Assembly: GCF_900115395.1 (NCBI RefSeq)
Contig: NZ_FOWE01000004.1
Coordinates: 124,001 to 188,000, forward strand
Length of the DNA stretch: 64,000 nt
Source of the DNA: Geodermatophilus obscurus
Lineage (GTDB): Bacteria > Actinomycetota > Actinomycetes > Mycobacteriales > Geodermatophilaceae
Direction: 5' to 3'
How positions within the stretch are numbered: the stretch's first letter is position 1; each line of letters starts with the position of its first letter. The notes beneath the pieces were generated by a model. The model was given only the letters and a program-made list of their open reading frames with translations. It made no database searches and was not told the origin of the DNA. A program made the position numbers and the translations under genes. This document shows, piece after piece, positions 50,951 to 61,941 of the stretch.

Positions 50951-53448
50951 CACTCACCCCCGTCAGCCCGGAGCCCGCGGCGGCTGTGCCGCCCGGCGCC
51001 CCCGGCCCACACACCCCGCCCGACGCCGTCCACTGCACCATCGACGGGTTCGACGTCGCGGTGCCCAAGGGGACGCTGATCATCCGGGCCGCCGAGATGG
51101 TCGGCATCCAGATCCCGCGGTTCTGCGACCACCCGCTGCTCGACCCGGTCGGTGCCTGCCGGCAGTGCCTGGTCGAGGTGGAGGGCCAGCGCAAGCCGGT
51201 GGCCTCCTGCACCATGCCCGTCAGCGACGGCATGGCGGTGAAGACGCAGCTGACCAGCGCCGTCGCCGACAAGGCCCAGCAGGGCACGATGGAGCTGCTG
51301 CTCATCAACCACCCGCTGGACTGCCCGACCTGCGACAAGGGCGGCGAGTGCCCGCTGCAGAACCAGGCCATGAGCAACGGGCGCACCGAGTCCCGCTTCG
51401 TCGACGTCAAGCGGACCTACCCCAAGCCGCTGCCGATCAGCAGCCAGGTCCTGCTCGACCGCGAGCGCTGCGTGCTGTGCGCGCGGTGCACCCGGTTCTC
51501 CCAGCAGGTCGCCGGCGACCCGTTCATCGAGCTGTTCGAGCGGGGGGCGCTGGAGCAGGTCGCCGTCGCCGAGGACGAGCCGTTCTCCTCCTACTTCTCC
51601 GGCAACACCACCCAGATCTGCCCGGTCGGGGCGCTCACCAGCGCCCAGTACCGGTTCCGCTCGCGGCCGTTCGACCTGCGCAGCGAGCCCTCGGTGTGCG
51701 AGCACTGCTCCTCGGGCTGTTCGATGCGCACCGACTACCGGCGCGGCAAGGTCATGCGCCGGCTGGCGGGGGAGGACCCCGCGGTCAACGAGGAGTGGAC
51801 CTGCGACAAGGGCCGCTTCGCCTTCCGCTACGCCGCCACCAACGACCGGCTGGCCACCCCGCTGGTCCGGGGCGCCGACGGCCGGCTGGCCCCCGCGTCC
51901 TGGCCGGAGGCCTGGGCCGCGGCGGCGGAGGGTCTGGCCGCGGCACGCGCCGCGGGCGGCGTCGGCGTGCTGCCCGGCGGCCGGCTGACCGTCGAGGACG
52001 CCTACGCCTACGCGAAGTTCGCCCGCGTGGCCCTGGGCACCCACGACGTCGACGCACGCGCCCGCGCGCACTCGGCCGAGGAGCAGGCGTTCCTCGCCGC
52101 GCACGTGGCCGGCACCGGCCCGGGCCGGGGCGCGGTCACCTACGACGACCTCGCCGCCGCGCCGGCGGTGCTGCTGGCCGGGTTCGAGCCGGAGGAGGAG
52201 TCGCCGATCGTCTTCCTCCGCCTGCGCAAGGCGGTCCGCAAGGGCTCGCTCACCGTCTACGACCTCGCACCGTTCGCCACCCGCGCGGCGCAGAAGCTCC
52301 AGGCCACCGTGCTGGTCACCCGACCCGGCGACGAGGCCCGCGCGCTCAGCGCGCTGGCCGAGGGCAGCTGGGGCGGCCCGGCGGTCGAGGCGCTGCGGCA
52401 GCCCGGCACGGTGGTCCTGGCCGGCGAGCGCCTGGCCGAGGTGCCCGGTGCGTTCACCGCGCTGGCCGCGCTGGCCCGCGCCACCGGCGCCCGGCTGGCC
52501 TGGGTGCCGCGCCGGGCGGGGGAGCGCGGCGCCGTCGAGGCCGGCGCGCTGCCCGCGCTGCTGCCCGGCGGCCGGCCGGTCACCGACCCCGTCGCCGCGG
52601 CCGAGGTCGCCGCGGTGTGGGGGATCGACCCCGCCGACCTGCCGGCCACGCCCGGCCGCGACACCACCGGCATCCTCACCGCCGTCCGCGACGGCCGGCT
52701 GGCCGGCCTGCTGGTCGGCGGCGTCGACCCGGCCGACCTGCCCGACCCGGCGCTCGCCGGGGCGGCACTGGCCGCGGCGTCGTTCGTGGTCAGCCTCGAG
52801 CAGCGGCCGAGCGCCGTCACCGAGCACGCCGACGTCGTCCTGCCGGTGGCCGCCGCGCCGGAGAAGGCCGGCAGCTTCCTCGACTGGGAGGGCCGGGTCC
52901 GCCCGTTCGACGCGACCCTGCACGGCACCGGGCAGCTGCCCGACGGCCGGGTGCTGCACGGCCTGGCCGAGTACCTCGACGTCGACCTGCGGCTGCCCGA
53001 GCCCGGGGCGGCCCGCGCCGAGCTGGGCGCGCTCGGTGCCGCTCCCGCACCGGACGCGGTCCCCGGGCTCGACGTGCCGCCTGCCGCGGCGCCCGAGCCG
53101 GGCGACGGCGAGGCGCTGCTGGCCTCGTGGCGGATGCTGCTCGACGTCGGCACGCTGCAGCGCGACGAGCCCGAGCTCGCCGGCACCGCCCGCCCGCCGG
53201 TGGCCCGGATCGCCCCCGCGGCCGCCGCACGGCTCGGCCTGGCCGAGGGTGACCTGCTCACCGTCACCGGTGCGGCCGGGTCGGTGAGCCTGCCGGTGTG
53301 CCTCACCGAGATGCCCGACGGCGTCGTGTGGCTGCCGATGCGCTCGCCGGGCAGCGAGCTGCGCACCGGCCTCGGGACACCGCCGGGCGGGGTGGTCCGC
53401 CTCAGCGGGGTCCGCGCCGGCGCCACCGCCGCCGGAGGTGCCGCGTGA
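50947..53448 (+). CDS. nuoG: NADH-quinone oxidoreductase subunit G
   Basis: An 833-residue subunit. It has an N-terminal [2Fe-2S] ([20 protein letters not shown]) and the N5 His-Cys cluster ([17 protein letters not shown]). The N4 cluster is in [14 protein letters not shown] plus [10 protein letters not shown], and the extra N7-type set is [10 protein letters not shown] with C further on (WTCDKGRF). The molybdopterin-oxidoreductase-like fold (about 280-800) is structural. ATGA overlap with nuoF and GTGA with nuoH. Confidence 0.95.
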   Translation: MTLTPVSPEPAAAVPPGAPGPHTPPDAVHCTIDGFDVAVPKGTLIIRAAEMVGIQIPRFCDHPLLDPVGACRQCLVEVEGQRKPVASCTMPVSDGMAVKTQLTSAVADKAQQGTMELLLINHPLDCPTCDKGGECPLQNQAMSNGRTESRFVDVKRTYPKPLPISSQVLLDRERCVLCARCTRFSQQVAGDPFIELFERGALEQVAVAEDEPFSSYFSGNTTQICPVGALTSAQYRFRSRPFDLRSEPSVCEHCSSGCSMRTDYRRGKVMRRLAGEDPAVNEEWTCDKGRFAFRYAATNDRLATPLVRGADGRLAPASWPEAWAAAAEGLAAARAAGGVGVLPGGRLTVEDAYAYAKFARVALGTHDVDARARAHSAEEQAFLAAHVAGTGPGRGAVTYDDLAAAPAVLLAGFEPEEESPIVFLRLRKAVRKGSLTVYDLAPFATRAAQKLQATVLVTRPGDEARALSALAEGSWGGPAVEALRQPGTVVLAGERLAEVPGAFTALAALARATGARLAWVPRRAGERGAVEAGALPALLPGGRPVTDPVAAAEVAAVWGIDPADLPATPGRDTTGILTAVRDGRLAGLLVGGVDPADLPDPALAGAALAAASFVVSLEQRPSAVTEHADVVLPVAAAPEKAGSFLDWEGRVRPFDATLHGTGQLPDGRVLHGLAEYLDVDLRLPEPGAARAELGALGAAPAPDAVPGLDVPPAAAPEPGDGEALLASWRMLLDVGTLQRDEPELAGTARPPVARIAPAAAARLGLAEGDLLTVTGAAGSVSLPVCLTEMPDGVVWLPMRSPGSELRTGLGTPPGGVVRLSGVRAGATAAGGAA

Positions 53449-54953
53449 CGTTCCTGGCCGCGCCGGACCAGCCGACGCTCGAGGACTTCGGCACCGACGT
53501 GTGGTGGATCGTCCTCATCAAGGTCGTCGGCGTCTTCGTCGTCCTGGTGCTCATGACGCTGTTCGCGATCGTGTTCGAGCGCAAGGTCGTCGCCCGCATG
53601 CAGCAGCGGTCGGGCCCCAACCGGGTCGGGCCCGGCGGGTCGCTGCAGAGCCTCGCCGACGGGCTGAAGCTGGCGTTCAAGGAAGACATCATGCCGGCGC
53701 TCGCGGACCGGCCGGTCTACTTCCTCGCCCCGGTGCTCGCCGCCGTCCCGGCGTTCCTGGCCTTCTCGGTCATCCCGCTCGGCCCGACGGTCAGCATCTT
53801 CGGCGAGCGCACCCCGCTGCAGCTCACCGACGCCCCGATCGGCGTGCTCATCGTGCTGGCCTGCTCGGCGATGGGGATCTACGGCATCGTGCTGGCCGGG
53901 TGGGCGTCGGGCTCGACGTACCCGCTGCTCGGCGGGCTGCGCAGCGCCGCGCAGATGGTCAGCTACGAGATCGCGATGGGGCTGTCGATCGTCGCGGTGT
54001 TCCTCTACGCCGGCACGATGTCGACCTCGGAGATCGTCGCCGCGCAGGCCGACGGCACCCAGTTGTCCTTCTTCGGCCTGGAGTTCACCGGCCCGAGCTG
54101 GTTCGCCGTGCTGCTGCCGGTCAGCTTCGTCATCTACGCCATCGCCGTGGTCGGCGAGACCAACCGCGCGCCCTTCGACCTGCCCGAGGCCGAGAGCGAG
54201 CTGGTCGGCGGCTTCCACACCGAGTACACGTCGCTGAAGTTCGCGCTGTTCTTCCTCGCCGAGTACATCAACATGGTCACCGTCTCGGCCCTGGCCGCGA
54301 CCCTGTTCCTCGGCGGCTGGCGGGCACCCTGGCCGCTGTCGATCTGGGACGGCGCCAACTCCGGCTGGGTGCCGATGCTGTGGTTCTTCCTCAAGGTCGT
54401 GTTCGCGCTGTTCGTCTTCATCTGGCTGCGCGGGACGCTGCCCCGGCTGCGCTACGACCAGTTCATGCGCTTCGGCTGGAAGGTCCTGGTGCCGACGGCG
54501 CTGGTCTGGATCCTCGCCGTCGCCACGATGCGCACCGTCTCCCGGGAGGCCGACCTCTCCACCGGCGAGGTCGCCGTCTTCGTGGGCGTGCCCATCGCCC
54601 TGCTGGTGCTGATCGGGCTCTCGATCGCCAGCCGGGTGAGCAACCGCGACACCCGCCTGATGGCGGAGGACGCCGCCGCCGGCGAGGTCCACGCCACCGA
54701 CCCCGACCCCGACCCCGACCCCGAGGTGCTGCCCCCGGCCGGACCGCGCCGCCGTCCGGCCCAGCGCACCGGCCCCGCCCGCGCCGAGGGCGGCTTCCCG
54801 GTGCCGCCGATGGACCTCACCGTGCCGCCCTCGCCCCGGCTCCGCCGTGCCGAGCCGGTGGGCGCGGGCCGGGCCGACGGCGGCGTCGTGAGCAGCGGCC
54901 GCCGGGCCGCCGGCAGCACCGCGACCAGTGCACAGGAGGACAGCGATGCCTGA
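53445..54953 (+). CDS. nuoH: NADH-quinone oxidoreductase subunit H
   Basis: A 502-residue membrane subunit at the base of the quinone channel, eight helices: [34 protein letters not shown] and [20 protein letters not shown] (acidic channel loop). After the last helix (about 390-410) there is a 90-residue Pro/Arg/Asp-rich cytoplasmic tail, including DPDPDPDPE, not needed for the fold. Confidence 0.95.
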   Translation: MTFLAAPDQPTLEDFGTDVWWIVLIKVVGVFVVLVLMTLFAIVFERKVVARMQQRSGPNRVGPGGSLQSLADGLKLAFKEDIMPALADRPVYFLAPVLAAVPAFLAFSVIPLGPTVSIFGERTPLQLTDAPIGVLIVLACSAMGIYGIVLAGWASGSTYPLLGGLRSAAQMVSYEIAMGLSIVAVFLYAGTMSTSEIVAAQADGTQLSFFGLEFTGPSWFAVLLPVSFVIYAIAVVGETNRAPFDLPEAESELVGGFHTEYTSLKFALFFLAEYINMVTVSALAATLFLGGWRAPWPLSIWDGANSGWVPMLWFFLKVVFALFVFIWLRGTLPRLRYDQFMRFGWKVLVPTALVWILAVATMRTVSREADLSTGEVAVFVGVPIALLVLIGLSIASRVSNRDTRLMAEDAAAGEVHATDPDPDPDPEVLPPAGPRRRPAQRTGPARAEGGFPVPPMDLTVPPSPRLRRAEPVGAGRADGGVVSSGRRAAGSTATSAQEDSDA

Positions 54954-55599
54954 CCGCGACCCGGCCACCGGTGGGGAGTCGAAGGGCCTGGAGCAGGCCG
55001 TCAGAGGCGGGGAGGTCGAGCGGGCCGGCAGCGGTGGCAGCGCGCCCGCCGTCCGGCGCAGTCTGCTGCCCGCACCCGGCCAGGGCTTCGGCGTCACCTT
55101 CGCCCAGATGTTCAAGAAGGTGACCACCGAGCAGTACCCCGAGACGCCGAAGGTGACCAAGCCGCGCTACCACGGCCGGCACGTGCTCAACCGGCACCCC
55201 GACGGGCTGGAGAAGTGCGTCGGCTGCGAGCTGTGCGCCTGGGCCTGCCCGGCCGACGCCATCTACGTCGAGGGCGGCGACAACACCGAGGACGCCCGCT
55301 TCTCCCCGGGTGAGCGCTACGGCGCCGTCTACCAGATCAACTACCTGCGCTGCATCTTCTGCGGGCTGTGCATCGAGGCCTGCCCCACCCGCTCGCTGAC
55401 GATGAGCAACGACTTCGAGCTCGCCGACGACGACCGGCAGAGCCTCATCTACACCAAGGAGCAGCTCATGGCGCCGCTGCTGCCGGGCATGGAGGCCCCG
55501 CCGCACGCGATGCGTCTCGGGGACGACGAGAAGGCCTACTACCTGCGCGAGCCGGAGTCCGGTTCGGCCGCCGAGCCGGTCACGGCGGAGCGGGCATGA
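54946..55599 (+). CDS. nuoI: NADH-quinone oxidoreductase subunit I
   Basis: A 217-residue ferredoxin-like subunit with two [4Fe-4S] motifs, [12 protein letters not shown] and [12 protein letters not shown] (N6a/N6b). ATG at 54946 with AGGAGGACAGCG before it, overlapping the nuoH end by 8 nt. The first 40 residues are an extra flexible stretch. Confidence 0.96.
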   Translation: MPDRDPATGGESKGLEQAVRGGEVERAGSGGSAPAVRRSLLPAPGQGFGVTFAQMFKKVTTEQYPETPKVTKPRYHGRHVLNRHPDGLEKCVGCELCAWACPADAIYVEGGDNTEDARFSPGERYGAVYQINYLRCIFCGLCIEACPTRSLTMSNDFELADDDRQSLIYTKEQLMAPLLPGMEAPPHAMRLGDDEKAYYLREPESGSAAEPVTAERA

Positions 55600-56411
55600 G
55601 CGTGCTCGCCGCGGCGGCCGACACGACCACCCAGCTGGGCACCGGCGAGGCCGTCGTCTTCTGGGTCCTCGGACCGGTCGCGCTGGCCGGGGCGCTGGGG
55701 ATGGTGCTCAGCCGCAACGCCGTCCACTCCGCGCTGTGGCTGGTCACCACCATGCTCTCGCTCGGCGTCTTCTACGTCGTGCAGGGCGCACCGTTCCTCG
55801 GTGCGGTGCAGATCATCGTCTACACCGGCGCGATCATGATCCTCTTCCTGTTCGTGCTCATGCTGGTGGGCCGCGACTCGTCGGACTCCGTCGTCGAGAC
55901 GCTGCGCGGTCAGCGGGTGGCGGCCATCCTGCTCGGCGTCGGCTTCGCCGGGCTGGTGGGCGCCGGGATCGCCCGCGCCGCACAGGGCACCGGCGCCGGC
56001 GGGCTCCCCGGCGAGCAGGGCGGGGCGGCCAACATCGAGACGATCGCCGAGGTGCTCTTCACCCGCTACCTGCTGGCCTTCGAGGTCACCAGCGCGCTGC
56101 TCATCACCGCCGCCGTCGGCGCGATGGTGCTGGCCCACATCGAGCGCGAGCCCGGCACCCGGCAGAGCCAGAAGGAGCTCTCGCGCGCCCGGTTCCTCAC
56201 CGACCGGCCGCAGACCCTGCCCGGCCCCGGCGTGTACGCCCGCGCCAACTCCGTCGCGACGCCCGCGCTGCTGCCCGACGGCACCACCAGCGAGGAGACC
56301 GTGGCCACCGGCATGGAGGCCCGGGAGGTCGACCAGATGCCGCGCCCCACCGGCCGGGAGCAGCTGGGCAGCCCCGACGCCGCCCTGGGGAGCCTGGAGG
56401 GTCCCCGATGA
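55596..56411 (+). CDS. nuoJ: NADH-quinone oxidoreductase subunit J
   Basis: A 271-residue membrane subunit with five helices ([38 protein letters not shown] with the pi-bulge; [20 protein letters not shown]). A soluble tail of about 85 residues, longer than in E. coli, includes [20 protein letters not shown], a segment kept in other actinobacteria. Confidence 0.95.
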   Translation: MSVLAAAADTTTQLGTGEAVVFWVLGPVALAGALGMVLSRNAVHSALWLVTTMLSLGVFYVVQGAPFLGAVQIIVYTGAIMILFLFVLMLVGRDSSDSVVETLRGQRVAAILLGVGFAGLVGAGIARAAQGTGAGGLPGEQGGAANIETIAEVLFTRYLLAFEVTSALLITAAVGAMVLAHIEREPGTRQSQKELSRARFLTDRPQTLPGPGVYARANSVATPALLPDGTTSEETVATGMEAREVDQMPRPTGREQLGSPDAALGSLEGPR

Positions 56412-56707
56412 CGCTGACGCACTACCTCGTGCTGGCCGCGATCCTGTTCACGATCGGCGCAGTCGGGGTGCTCGTGCGCCGCAACGCGATCGTCGTGTTC
56501 ATGTGCGTCGAGCTGATGCTCAACTCGGTCAACCTGACGCTGGTCACCTTCGCCCGGGCCACCGGCACCATCGACGGCCAGATCATGGCGTTCTTCGTCA
56601 TGGTCGTCGCCGCCGCGGAGGTCGTCGTCGGCCTGGCCATCATCATGTCGATCTACCGGACCCGCCGGTCGGCGTCGGTCGACGACGCCAACCTGCTCAA
56701 GTACTGA
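56408..56707 (+). CDS. nuoK: NADH-quinone oxidoreductase subunit K
   Basis: A 99-residue three-helix subunit with the two buried glutamates: [14 protein letters not shown] and [20 protein letters not shown] overlap with nuoJ. Confidence 0.96.
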   Translation: MTLTHYLVLAAILFTIGAVGVLVRRNAIVVFMCVELMLNSVNLTLVTFARATGTIDGQIMAFFVMVVAAAEVVVGLAIIMSIYRTRRSASVDDANLLKY

Positions 56708-56724
56708 CGGGAGCCGGCACACCC

Positions 56725-58629
56725 ATGGACACCGTCGCGGCCGAGGGCCTGCTGTCCGCCACCTGGCTGGTGATCGCGCTGCCGCTGCTCGGCGCCGCGG
56801 TGCTCCTGCTGGGCGGCCGGCGCACCGACCGCTGGGGCCACCTGCTAGGGACGGCCACCGTCGCCGTCGCCTTCGTCCTCGCCCTGCTGGCCACCCTGCA
56901 GCTGGCCGGGCTGGAGGAGCGGGCGGTCGACGCCGAGCTGTTCACCTTCGTCTCCGCCGGGTCCCTGGAGATCACCGCGGGGCTGCTCGTCGACCCGCTG
57001 TCGGCGACGTTCATGCTGCTCATCACCGGCGTCGGCGGGCTGATCCACGTCTACTCGATCGGCTACATGGCGCACGACCCGCGCCGCCGCCGGTTCTTCG
57101 CCTACCTCAACCTGTTCGTCGCGGCGATGCTGCTGCTCGTCCTCGGCGACAACTACGTGGCCCTCTACGTCGGGTGGGAGGGCGTGGGCCTGGCCTCCTA
57201 CCTGCTCATCGCCTTCTGGCACGAGCGCCCGGCCGCGGCCACCGCCGCGAAGAAGGCCTTCGTGATGAACCGGGTCGGCGACGTCGGCCTGGCGCTGGCG
57301 ATCTTCGTCATGTTCGCCCAGCTCGGGACCGTGTCCTACGAGGGTGTCTTCGGCGGCGTGGGGGCCCTGGCCGGCGGCACGCTCACGGCGCTGGGCCTGC
57401 TCCTGCTGCTCGGGGCGTGCGGCAAGTCCGGCCAGTTCCCGCTGCAGGCGTGGCTGCCGGACGCCATGGAGGGCCCGACGCCGGTCTCGGCGCTCATCCA
57501 CGCCGCGACGATGGTCACCGCGGGCGTCTACCTCATCGCCCGCTCCGCGCCGATCTACGACCTCACCCCGACCGCCCGCGCGGTGGTGCTCGCCGTCGGC
57601 GCGATCACGCTGCTCTACGGCGCGATCGTGGGCTGCGCGTACGACGACATCAAGAAGGTGCTGGCCTACTCCACGGTCAGCCAGATCGGCTACATGTTCC
57701 TCGCCGTGGGCCTCGGCCCGGTCGGTTACGCCGCGGCCATCGCCCACCTGCTCACCCACGGCTTCTTCAAGGCCGGGCTGTTCCTGGGCGCCGGGTCGGT
57801 CATGCACGCGATGGACGACCAGGTCGACATGCGCCGCTTCGGCGGGCTGGCGCGGAAGCTGCCGGTCACCTTCGCCACCTTCGGGCTCGGCTACCTCGCG
57901 CTGATCGGGTTCCCGTTCCTGTCCGGTTACTGGACCAAGGACGCCATCATCGAGGCGGCGCTGGACCGCGGCGGCTGGTCGGGCTGGCTGCTCGGCGGGG
58001 TCGCCGTCCTCGGGGCCGGGCTGACCGCCTTCTACATGACGCGGCTGATGATCATGACGTTCTTCGGCCGGCCGCGCTGGACGGACGGCGTCCACCCGCA
58101 CGAGTCCCCGTCGGTCATGACCGCGCCGATGGTCGTGCTCGCCGTCGGCTCGGTGGCCGCGGGGTTCCTGCTGGTGCAGGTCTTCCCGCTGCAGGGCTGG
58201 CTGGAGCCGGTGTTCGGCGAGCCGGCGGAGGCCGAGCACGTCGTCGCGCCGGCCGTGGTCGGCCTCGTCGTCACCGCCGTCGCGGCCCTCGGCGTGCTCG
58301 CCGCATGGCTGTTCGTCGGCCGGCGCGAGGTGCCCGAGGTGGCGCCGGCCCGCGTCTCGCCGGTGGTCCACGCGGCCCGCCGGGCGCTCTACGCCGACGC
58401 GGTCAACGAGTCGCTGTTCATGCGGCCGGGCCAGTGGCTCACCCGCGCGCTGGTGTGGCTGGACAACCGGGGGGTCGACGGCGCGGTCAACGGCCTGGCC
58501 GCCACGCTCGGCGGGTCGTCGTCGCGGCTGGGCCGGGTGCAGACCGGCTTCGTGCGCTCCTACGCCCTCGGGATGCTCGGCGGTGCGGTCGTCATCGCCG
58601 GGGCGCTGCTGGCGGTGACGGCCGGGTGA
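56725..58629 (+). CDS. nuoL: NADH-quinone oxidoreductase subunit L (proton channel)
   Basis: A 634-residue antiporter-like subunit with the conserved [20 protein letters not shown] (Glu), [20 protein letters not shown] (Lys) and [31 protein letters not shown] and the lateral helix HL near the C-terminus are present. Begins 17 nt after nuoK. Confidence 0.96.
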   Translation: MDTVAAEGLLSATWLVIALPLLGAAVLLLGGRRTDRWGHLLGTATVAVAFVLALLATLQLAGLEERAVDAELFTFVSAGSLEITAGLLVDPLSATFMLLITGVGGLIHVYSIGYMAHDPRRRRFFAYLNLFVAAMLLLVLGDNYVALYVGWEGVGLASYLLIAFWHERPAAATAAKKAFVMNRVGDVGLALAIFVMFAQLGTVSYEGVFGGVGALAGGTLTALGLLLLLGACGKSGQFPLQAWLPDAMEGPTPVSALIHAATMVTAGVYLIARSAPIYDLTPTARAVVLAVGAITLLYGAIVGCAYDDIKKVLAYSTVSQIGYMFLAVGLGPVGYAAAIAHLLTHGFFKAGLFLGAGSVMHAMDDQVDMRRFGGLARKLPVTFATFGLGYLALIGFPFLSGYWTKDAIIEAALDRGGWSGWLLGGVAVLGAGLTAFYMTRLMIMTFFGRPRWTDGVHPHESPSVMTAPMVVLAVGSVAAGFLLVQVFPLQGWLEPVFGEPAEAEHVVAPAVVGLVVTAVAALGVLAAWLFVGRREVPEVAPARVSPVVHAARRALYADAVNESLFMRPGQWLTRALVWLDNRGVDGAVNGLAATLGGSSSRLGRVQTGFVRSYALGMLGGAVVIAGALLAVTAG

Positions 58630-58693
58630 GCCGGGCCCCGCAGACGAGCACCAGGACCAGCACCGCGACGAGGCACCAGGAGAGGACGACGGC

Positions 58694-60394
58694 GTGAGCG
58701 ACTCCCTGCTCCTCGTGGCGATGGTCGCGGTGCCCGCCGTGGGCGCCGCGGTGGTCGCCGCCCTCCCCCGGGAGCGCACCGACACCGCCCGCGTGGTGGC
58801 CCTGGGCGTGAGCCTGGTCGTGCTGCTGCTGGCGGTGCTGGCCACCGTCGCCTTCGACACCGGCGGTGACCGGTTCCAGCTGACCAGCTCGGTGCCGTGG
58901 ATCCCCGGGTTCGGCGTCGACTTCGCCCTCGGCGTCGACGGCATCGCGCTGGTCATGCTGCTGCTGGTCGGCGTCCTGGTGCCGGTGGTGGTGCTCGCCT
59001 CGTGGGAGGACCGCGCGCCGGCGAACAGGTCGATGCGCACGTTCTTCGCCTGGCTGCTGCTGCTCGAGGCGTGCATGGTCGGCGTCTTCGCCGCCACCGA
59101 CGTCTTCCTCTTCTACGTCTTCTTCGAGGCGATGCTCGTCCCGATGTACTTCATCGTGGGCAGCTTCGGCGGCCCGCGCCGGCAGTACGCGGCGGTCAAG
59201 TTCTTCCTCTACAGCCTGCTGGGCGGGCTGGTCATGCTCGCCGCGGTCATCGGGCTGTACGTGGTCAGCGCGTCGGCGGGGGAGGGGACGTTCGCCTTCG
59301 AGTCGCTGCGCCAGCTCGACATCGACCCCGACGTGCAGCGCCTGCTCTTCCTCGGATTCTTCGTCGCCTTCGCGATCAAGGCGCCGCTGGTGCCGCTGCA
59401 CACCTGGCTGCCCGACGCCGGTGCCGAGGCCCCCATCGGCGGTGCGGTGCTGCTGGTCGGCGTCCTGGACAAGGTCGGCACGTTCGGCTTCCTGCGCTAC
59501 TGCCTGCCGCTGTTCCCGGACGCGTCGCGGGAGTTCGCGCCGCTGGTGCTCGTGCTCGCCGTCGCCGGCGTCCTCTACGCCGCGCTCCTGGCGATGGGCC
59601 AGACCGACATGAAGCGGCTGGTCAGCTACACCTCGATCGCGCACTTCGGCTTCATCGCCCTCGGCGTCTTCGCCTTCACCACCGAGGCCGGCACCGGCGC
59701 GGTGCTGTACATGGTCAACCACGGCATCGCGACCGGCCTGCTGTTCATCGTCGTCGGGATGCTCATCGCCCGCGGTGGCTCGCGGCTGGTCGGCGACTAC
59801 GGCGGGGTCGCCGCCCACGCGCCGAAGCTGGCCGGGGTCTTCCTGATCGCGGGGCTGGCCTCGCTGGCGCTGCCGGGCACCAACAGCTTCGTCAGCGAGT
59901 TCCTCGTGCTCATCGGCTCGTTCCCGACCCGGCCGGTGTTCACCGTCCTGGCCACCGCCGGGATCATCCTGGCCGCGCTCTACGTCCTGCTGCTCTACCA
60001 ACGCACCATGCACGGCCCGCCGCGCGGCGTGCTGTTCCCCGCCGACGGCGCGGTCGGAGGCACGACGGGCACCGACGGGACGACCCGGCACGGGGCGACG
60101 GCGGCGTCGGCCACGACCGGCGGTGGCCCAGGGGCGGCGAGCGGTGGCACCGCCACCGCCACGCTCACCCACGAGGCCCCCGCCCGCCCGGCCTCGCGGC
60201 TGCGCGACCTGTCCCGGCGCGAGCTCGTCGTCGTCGCGCCGCTGGTCGCCCTGGTCATCGGGCTCGGCGTCTACCCGCAGCCGCTGATCCGGCTGATCGA
60301 GCCCGCCGTCGCCGCGACCATGAGCGACGTCGGCGCCGACCCGGCCGGCACCACCCCCGCCACCACACCCGGCTCGACGGAGGGGACCGACTGA
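58694..60394 (+). CDS. nuoM: NADH-quinone oxidoreductase subunit M (proton channel)
   Basis: A 566-residue antiporter-like subunit: FYVFFEAMLVPMYFIVG (Glu), FFVAFAIKAPLVPLHTWLPD (Lys), GGAVLLVGVLDKVGTFGF and LYMVNHGIATGLLFIVVGM. A 60-residue Thr/Ala-rich insert lies between the last helices (about 450-500). GTG start 64 nt after nuoL; that gap has a run of ACCAGGA-like repeats and no gene. Confidence 0.95.
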   Translation: MSDSLLLVAMVAVPAVGAAVVAALPRERTDTARVVALGVSLVVLLLAVLATVAFDTGGDRFQLTSSVPWIPGFGVDFALGVDGIALVMLLLVGVLVPVVVLASWEDRAPANRSMRTFFAWLLLLEACMVGVFAATDVFLFYVFFEAMLVPMYFIVGSFGGPRRQYAAVKFFLYSLLGGLVMLAAVIGLYVVSASAGEGTFAFESLRQLDIDPDVQRLLFLGFFVAFAIKAPLVPLHTWLPDAGAEAPIGGAVLLVGVLDKVGTFGFLRYCLPLFPDASREFAPLVLVLAVAGVLYAALLAMGQTDMKRLVSYTSIAHFGFIALGVFAFTTEAGTGAVLYMVNHGIATGLLFIVVGMLIARGGSRLVGDYGGVAAHAPKLAGVFLIAGLASLALPGTNSFVSEFLVLIGSFPTRPVFTVLATAGIILAALYVLLLYQRTMHGPPRGVLFPADGAVGGTTGTDGTTRHGATAASATTGGGPGAASGGTATATLTHEAPARPASRLRDLSRRELVVVAPLVALVIGLGVYPQPLIRLIEPAVAATMSDVGADPAGTTPATTPGSTEGTD

Positions 60395-61941
60395 TGCCCA
60401 TCGAGGCACCCGACCTGTCGCTGGCCGCGCTCGCGCCGCTGCTGTTCGTCTTCGGCGCCGCGTGCATCGGCGTCCTGGTGGAGGCGTTCGGCCCGCGCGA
60501 CTCCCGCCACCCGGTACAGGTCGCCGTCGCGCTGGTCGGCACCGTCGGCGGGCTGGTCGCCACGCTGCTGCTTGCCGGCACCCGCGAGGTCACCGCCGGC
60601 GGCGCGCTGGCCGTCGACGGTGCCGGGCTGTTCCTGCAGGCCACGATCGCCGGGCTCGGCGCGCTGTCGCTCCTGCTGTTCGCCGAGCGCAACCTCGACC
60701 CCGCCCGGTCGGCCTTCGTCGTCTCCGCCGCCGTGCCGGCCGGCAGCGTCCGCGACCGCGAGCTGCTCACCGTGCAGCGGGTGCAGACCGAGGTCTACCC
60801 GCTGGCCACCTTCGCCATCGGCGGGATGATGCTGTTCGTCACCGCCAACGACCTGCTGATCATGTTCGTGGCGCTCGAGGTGCTCAGCCTCCCGCTGTAC
60901 CTCATCAGCGGACTGGCCCGCCGGCGGCGGCTGCTGTCGCAGGAGGCGGCGGTCAAGTACTTCCTCCTCGGGTCGTTCGCGTCGGCGTTCTTCCTGTACG
61001 GCCTGGCGCTGGTCTACGGCGCCACCGGCAGCGTGCAGCTGGGCGCCGTGCGCGAGGCGGTCGCGGCCGGCGAGACCGACACGCTCCTGGTGCTCGGGCT
61101 GGCACTGCTGATCGTGGGTCTGCTGTTCAAGGCCAGCGTCGCGCCCTTCCACACCTGGACGCCCGACGTGTACCAGGGCGCGCCCACGCCGGTGACCGCG
61201 TTCATGGCCGCCTGCACCAAGGTCGCGGCCTTCGGCGCGATCCTGCGGCTGCTCTACGTCGCCTTCGGCACCGAGGAGTGGACGTGGCGGCCGCTGGTCT
61301 ACGGCGTCGCGATCGTCTCGATGGTCGTCGGCGCGGTCCTCGGGCTCACCCAGACCGACCTCAAGCGGATGCTCGCCTACTCGTCGGTGGCCCACGCCGG
61401 CTTCCTGCTCACCGGCGTCCTCGGCTTCCCGGGCTCCGGCGACCCGGCCGGGACGGGCCTGCCGGCGGTGATGTTCTACCTGCTCGCCTACGGGCTGACG
61501 ACGCTCGGCGCGTTCGCCGTCCTCACCCTCGTGCGCAGCGGCGACGGGGAGGCGACCCACCTGTCGCAGTGGGCCGGGCTGTCCCAGCGCTCCCCGCTGA
61601 CGGCCGCGGTGATGAGCCTCTTCCTGCTCGCGCTCGCCGGGATCCCGCTCACCAGCGGCTTCACCGGCAAGTTCGCCGTGTTCCGGGCGGCCATCGAGGA
61701 CGGCGCCTGGCCGCTCGCGCTGGTGGCGTTGCTGGCCAGCGCGGTGGCGGCCTTCTTCTACCTGCGGGTCATCGTGCTCATGTACTTCTCCGAGCCCGCC
61801 GCCGACGGCCCGACCGTCGGCGTCCCCGGGCTGCCGACGACGATCGTCCTCGCGGTCACCGCCGCGGCCACCCTCGTGCTGGGCGTCGTCCCCGGGGCGG
61901 TGCTCGGTCTGGCCGATCGGGCGGCTATCTTCGTCGGTTGA
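60394..61941 (+). CDS. nuoN: NADH-quinone oxidoreductase subunit N (proton channel)
   Basis: A 515-residue antiporter-like subunit: FVALEVLSLPLYLISGLARR (Glu), LLFKASVAPFHTWTPDVYQG (Lys), QTDLKRMLAYSSVAHAGFLL. Last gene of the complex I set. Its stop overlaps the start of the prenyl synthase by one base (TGATG), so the latter is likely co-transcribed. Confidence 0.96.
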   Translation: MPIEAPDLSLAALAPLLFVFGAACIGVLVEAFGPRDSRHPVQVAVALVGTVGGLVATLLLAGTREVTAGGALAVDGAGLFLQATIAGLGALSLLLFAERNLDPARSAFVVSAAVPAGSVRDRELLTVQRVQTEVYPLATFAIGGMMLFVTANDLLIMFVALEVLSLPLYLISGLARRRRLLSQEAAVKYFLLGSFASAFFLYGLALVYGATGSVQLGAVREAVAAGETDTLLVLGLALLIVGLLFKASVAPFHTWTPDVYQGAPTPVTAFMAACTKVAAFGAILRLLYVAFGTEEWTWRPLVYGVAIVSMVVGAVLGLTQTDLKRMLAYSSVAHAGFLLTGVLGFPGSGDPAGTGLPAVMFYLLAYGLTTLGAFAVLTLVRSGDGEATHLSQWAGLSQRSPLTAAVMSLFLLALAGIPLTSGFTGKFAVFRAAIEDGAWPLALVALLASAVAAFFYLRVIVLMYFSEPAADGPTVGVPGLPTTIVLAVTAAATLVLGVVPGAVLGLADRAAIFVG

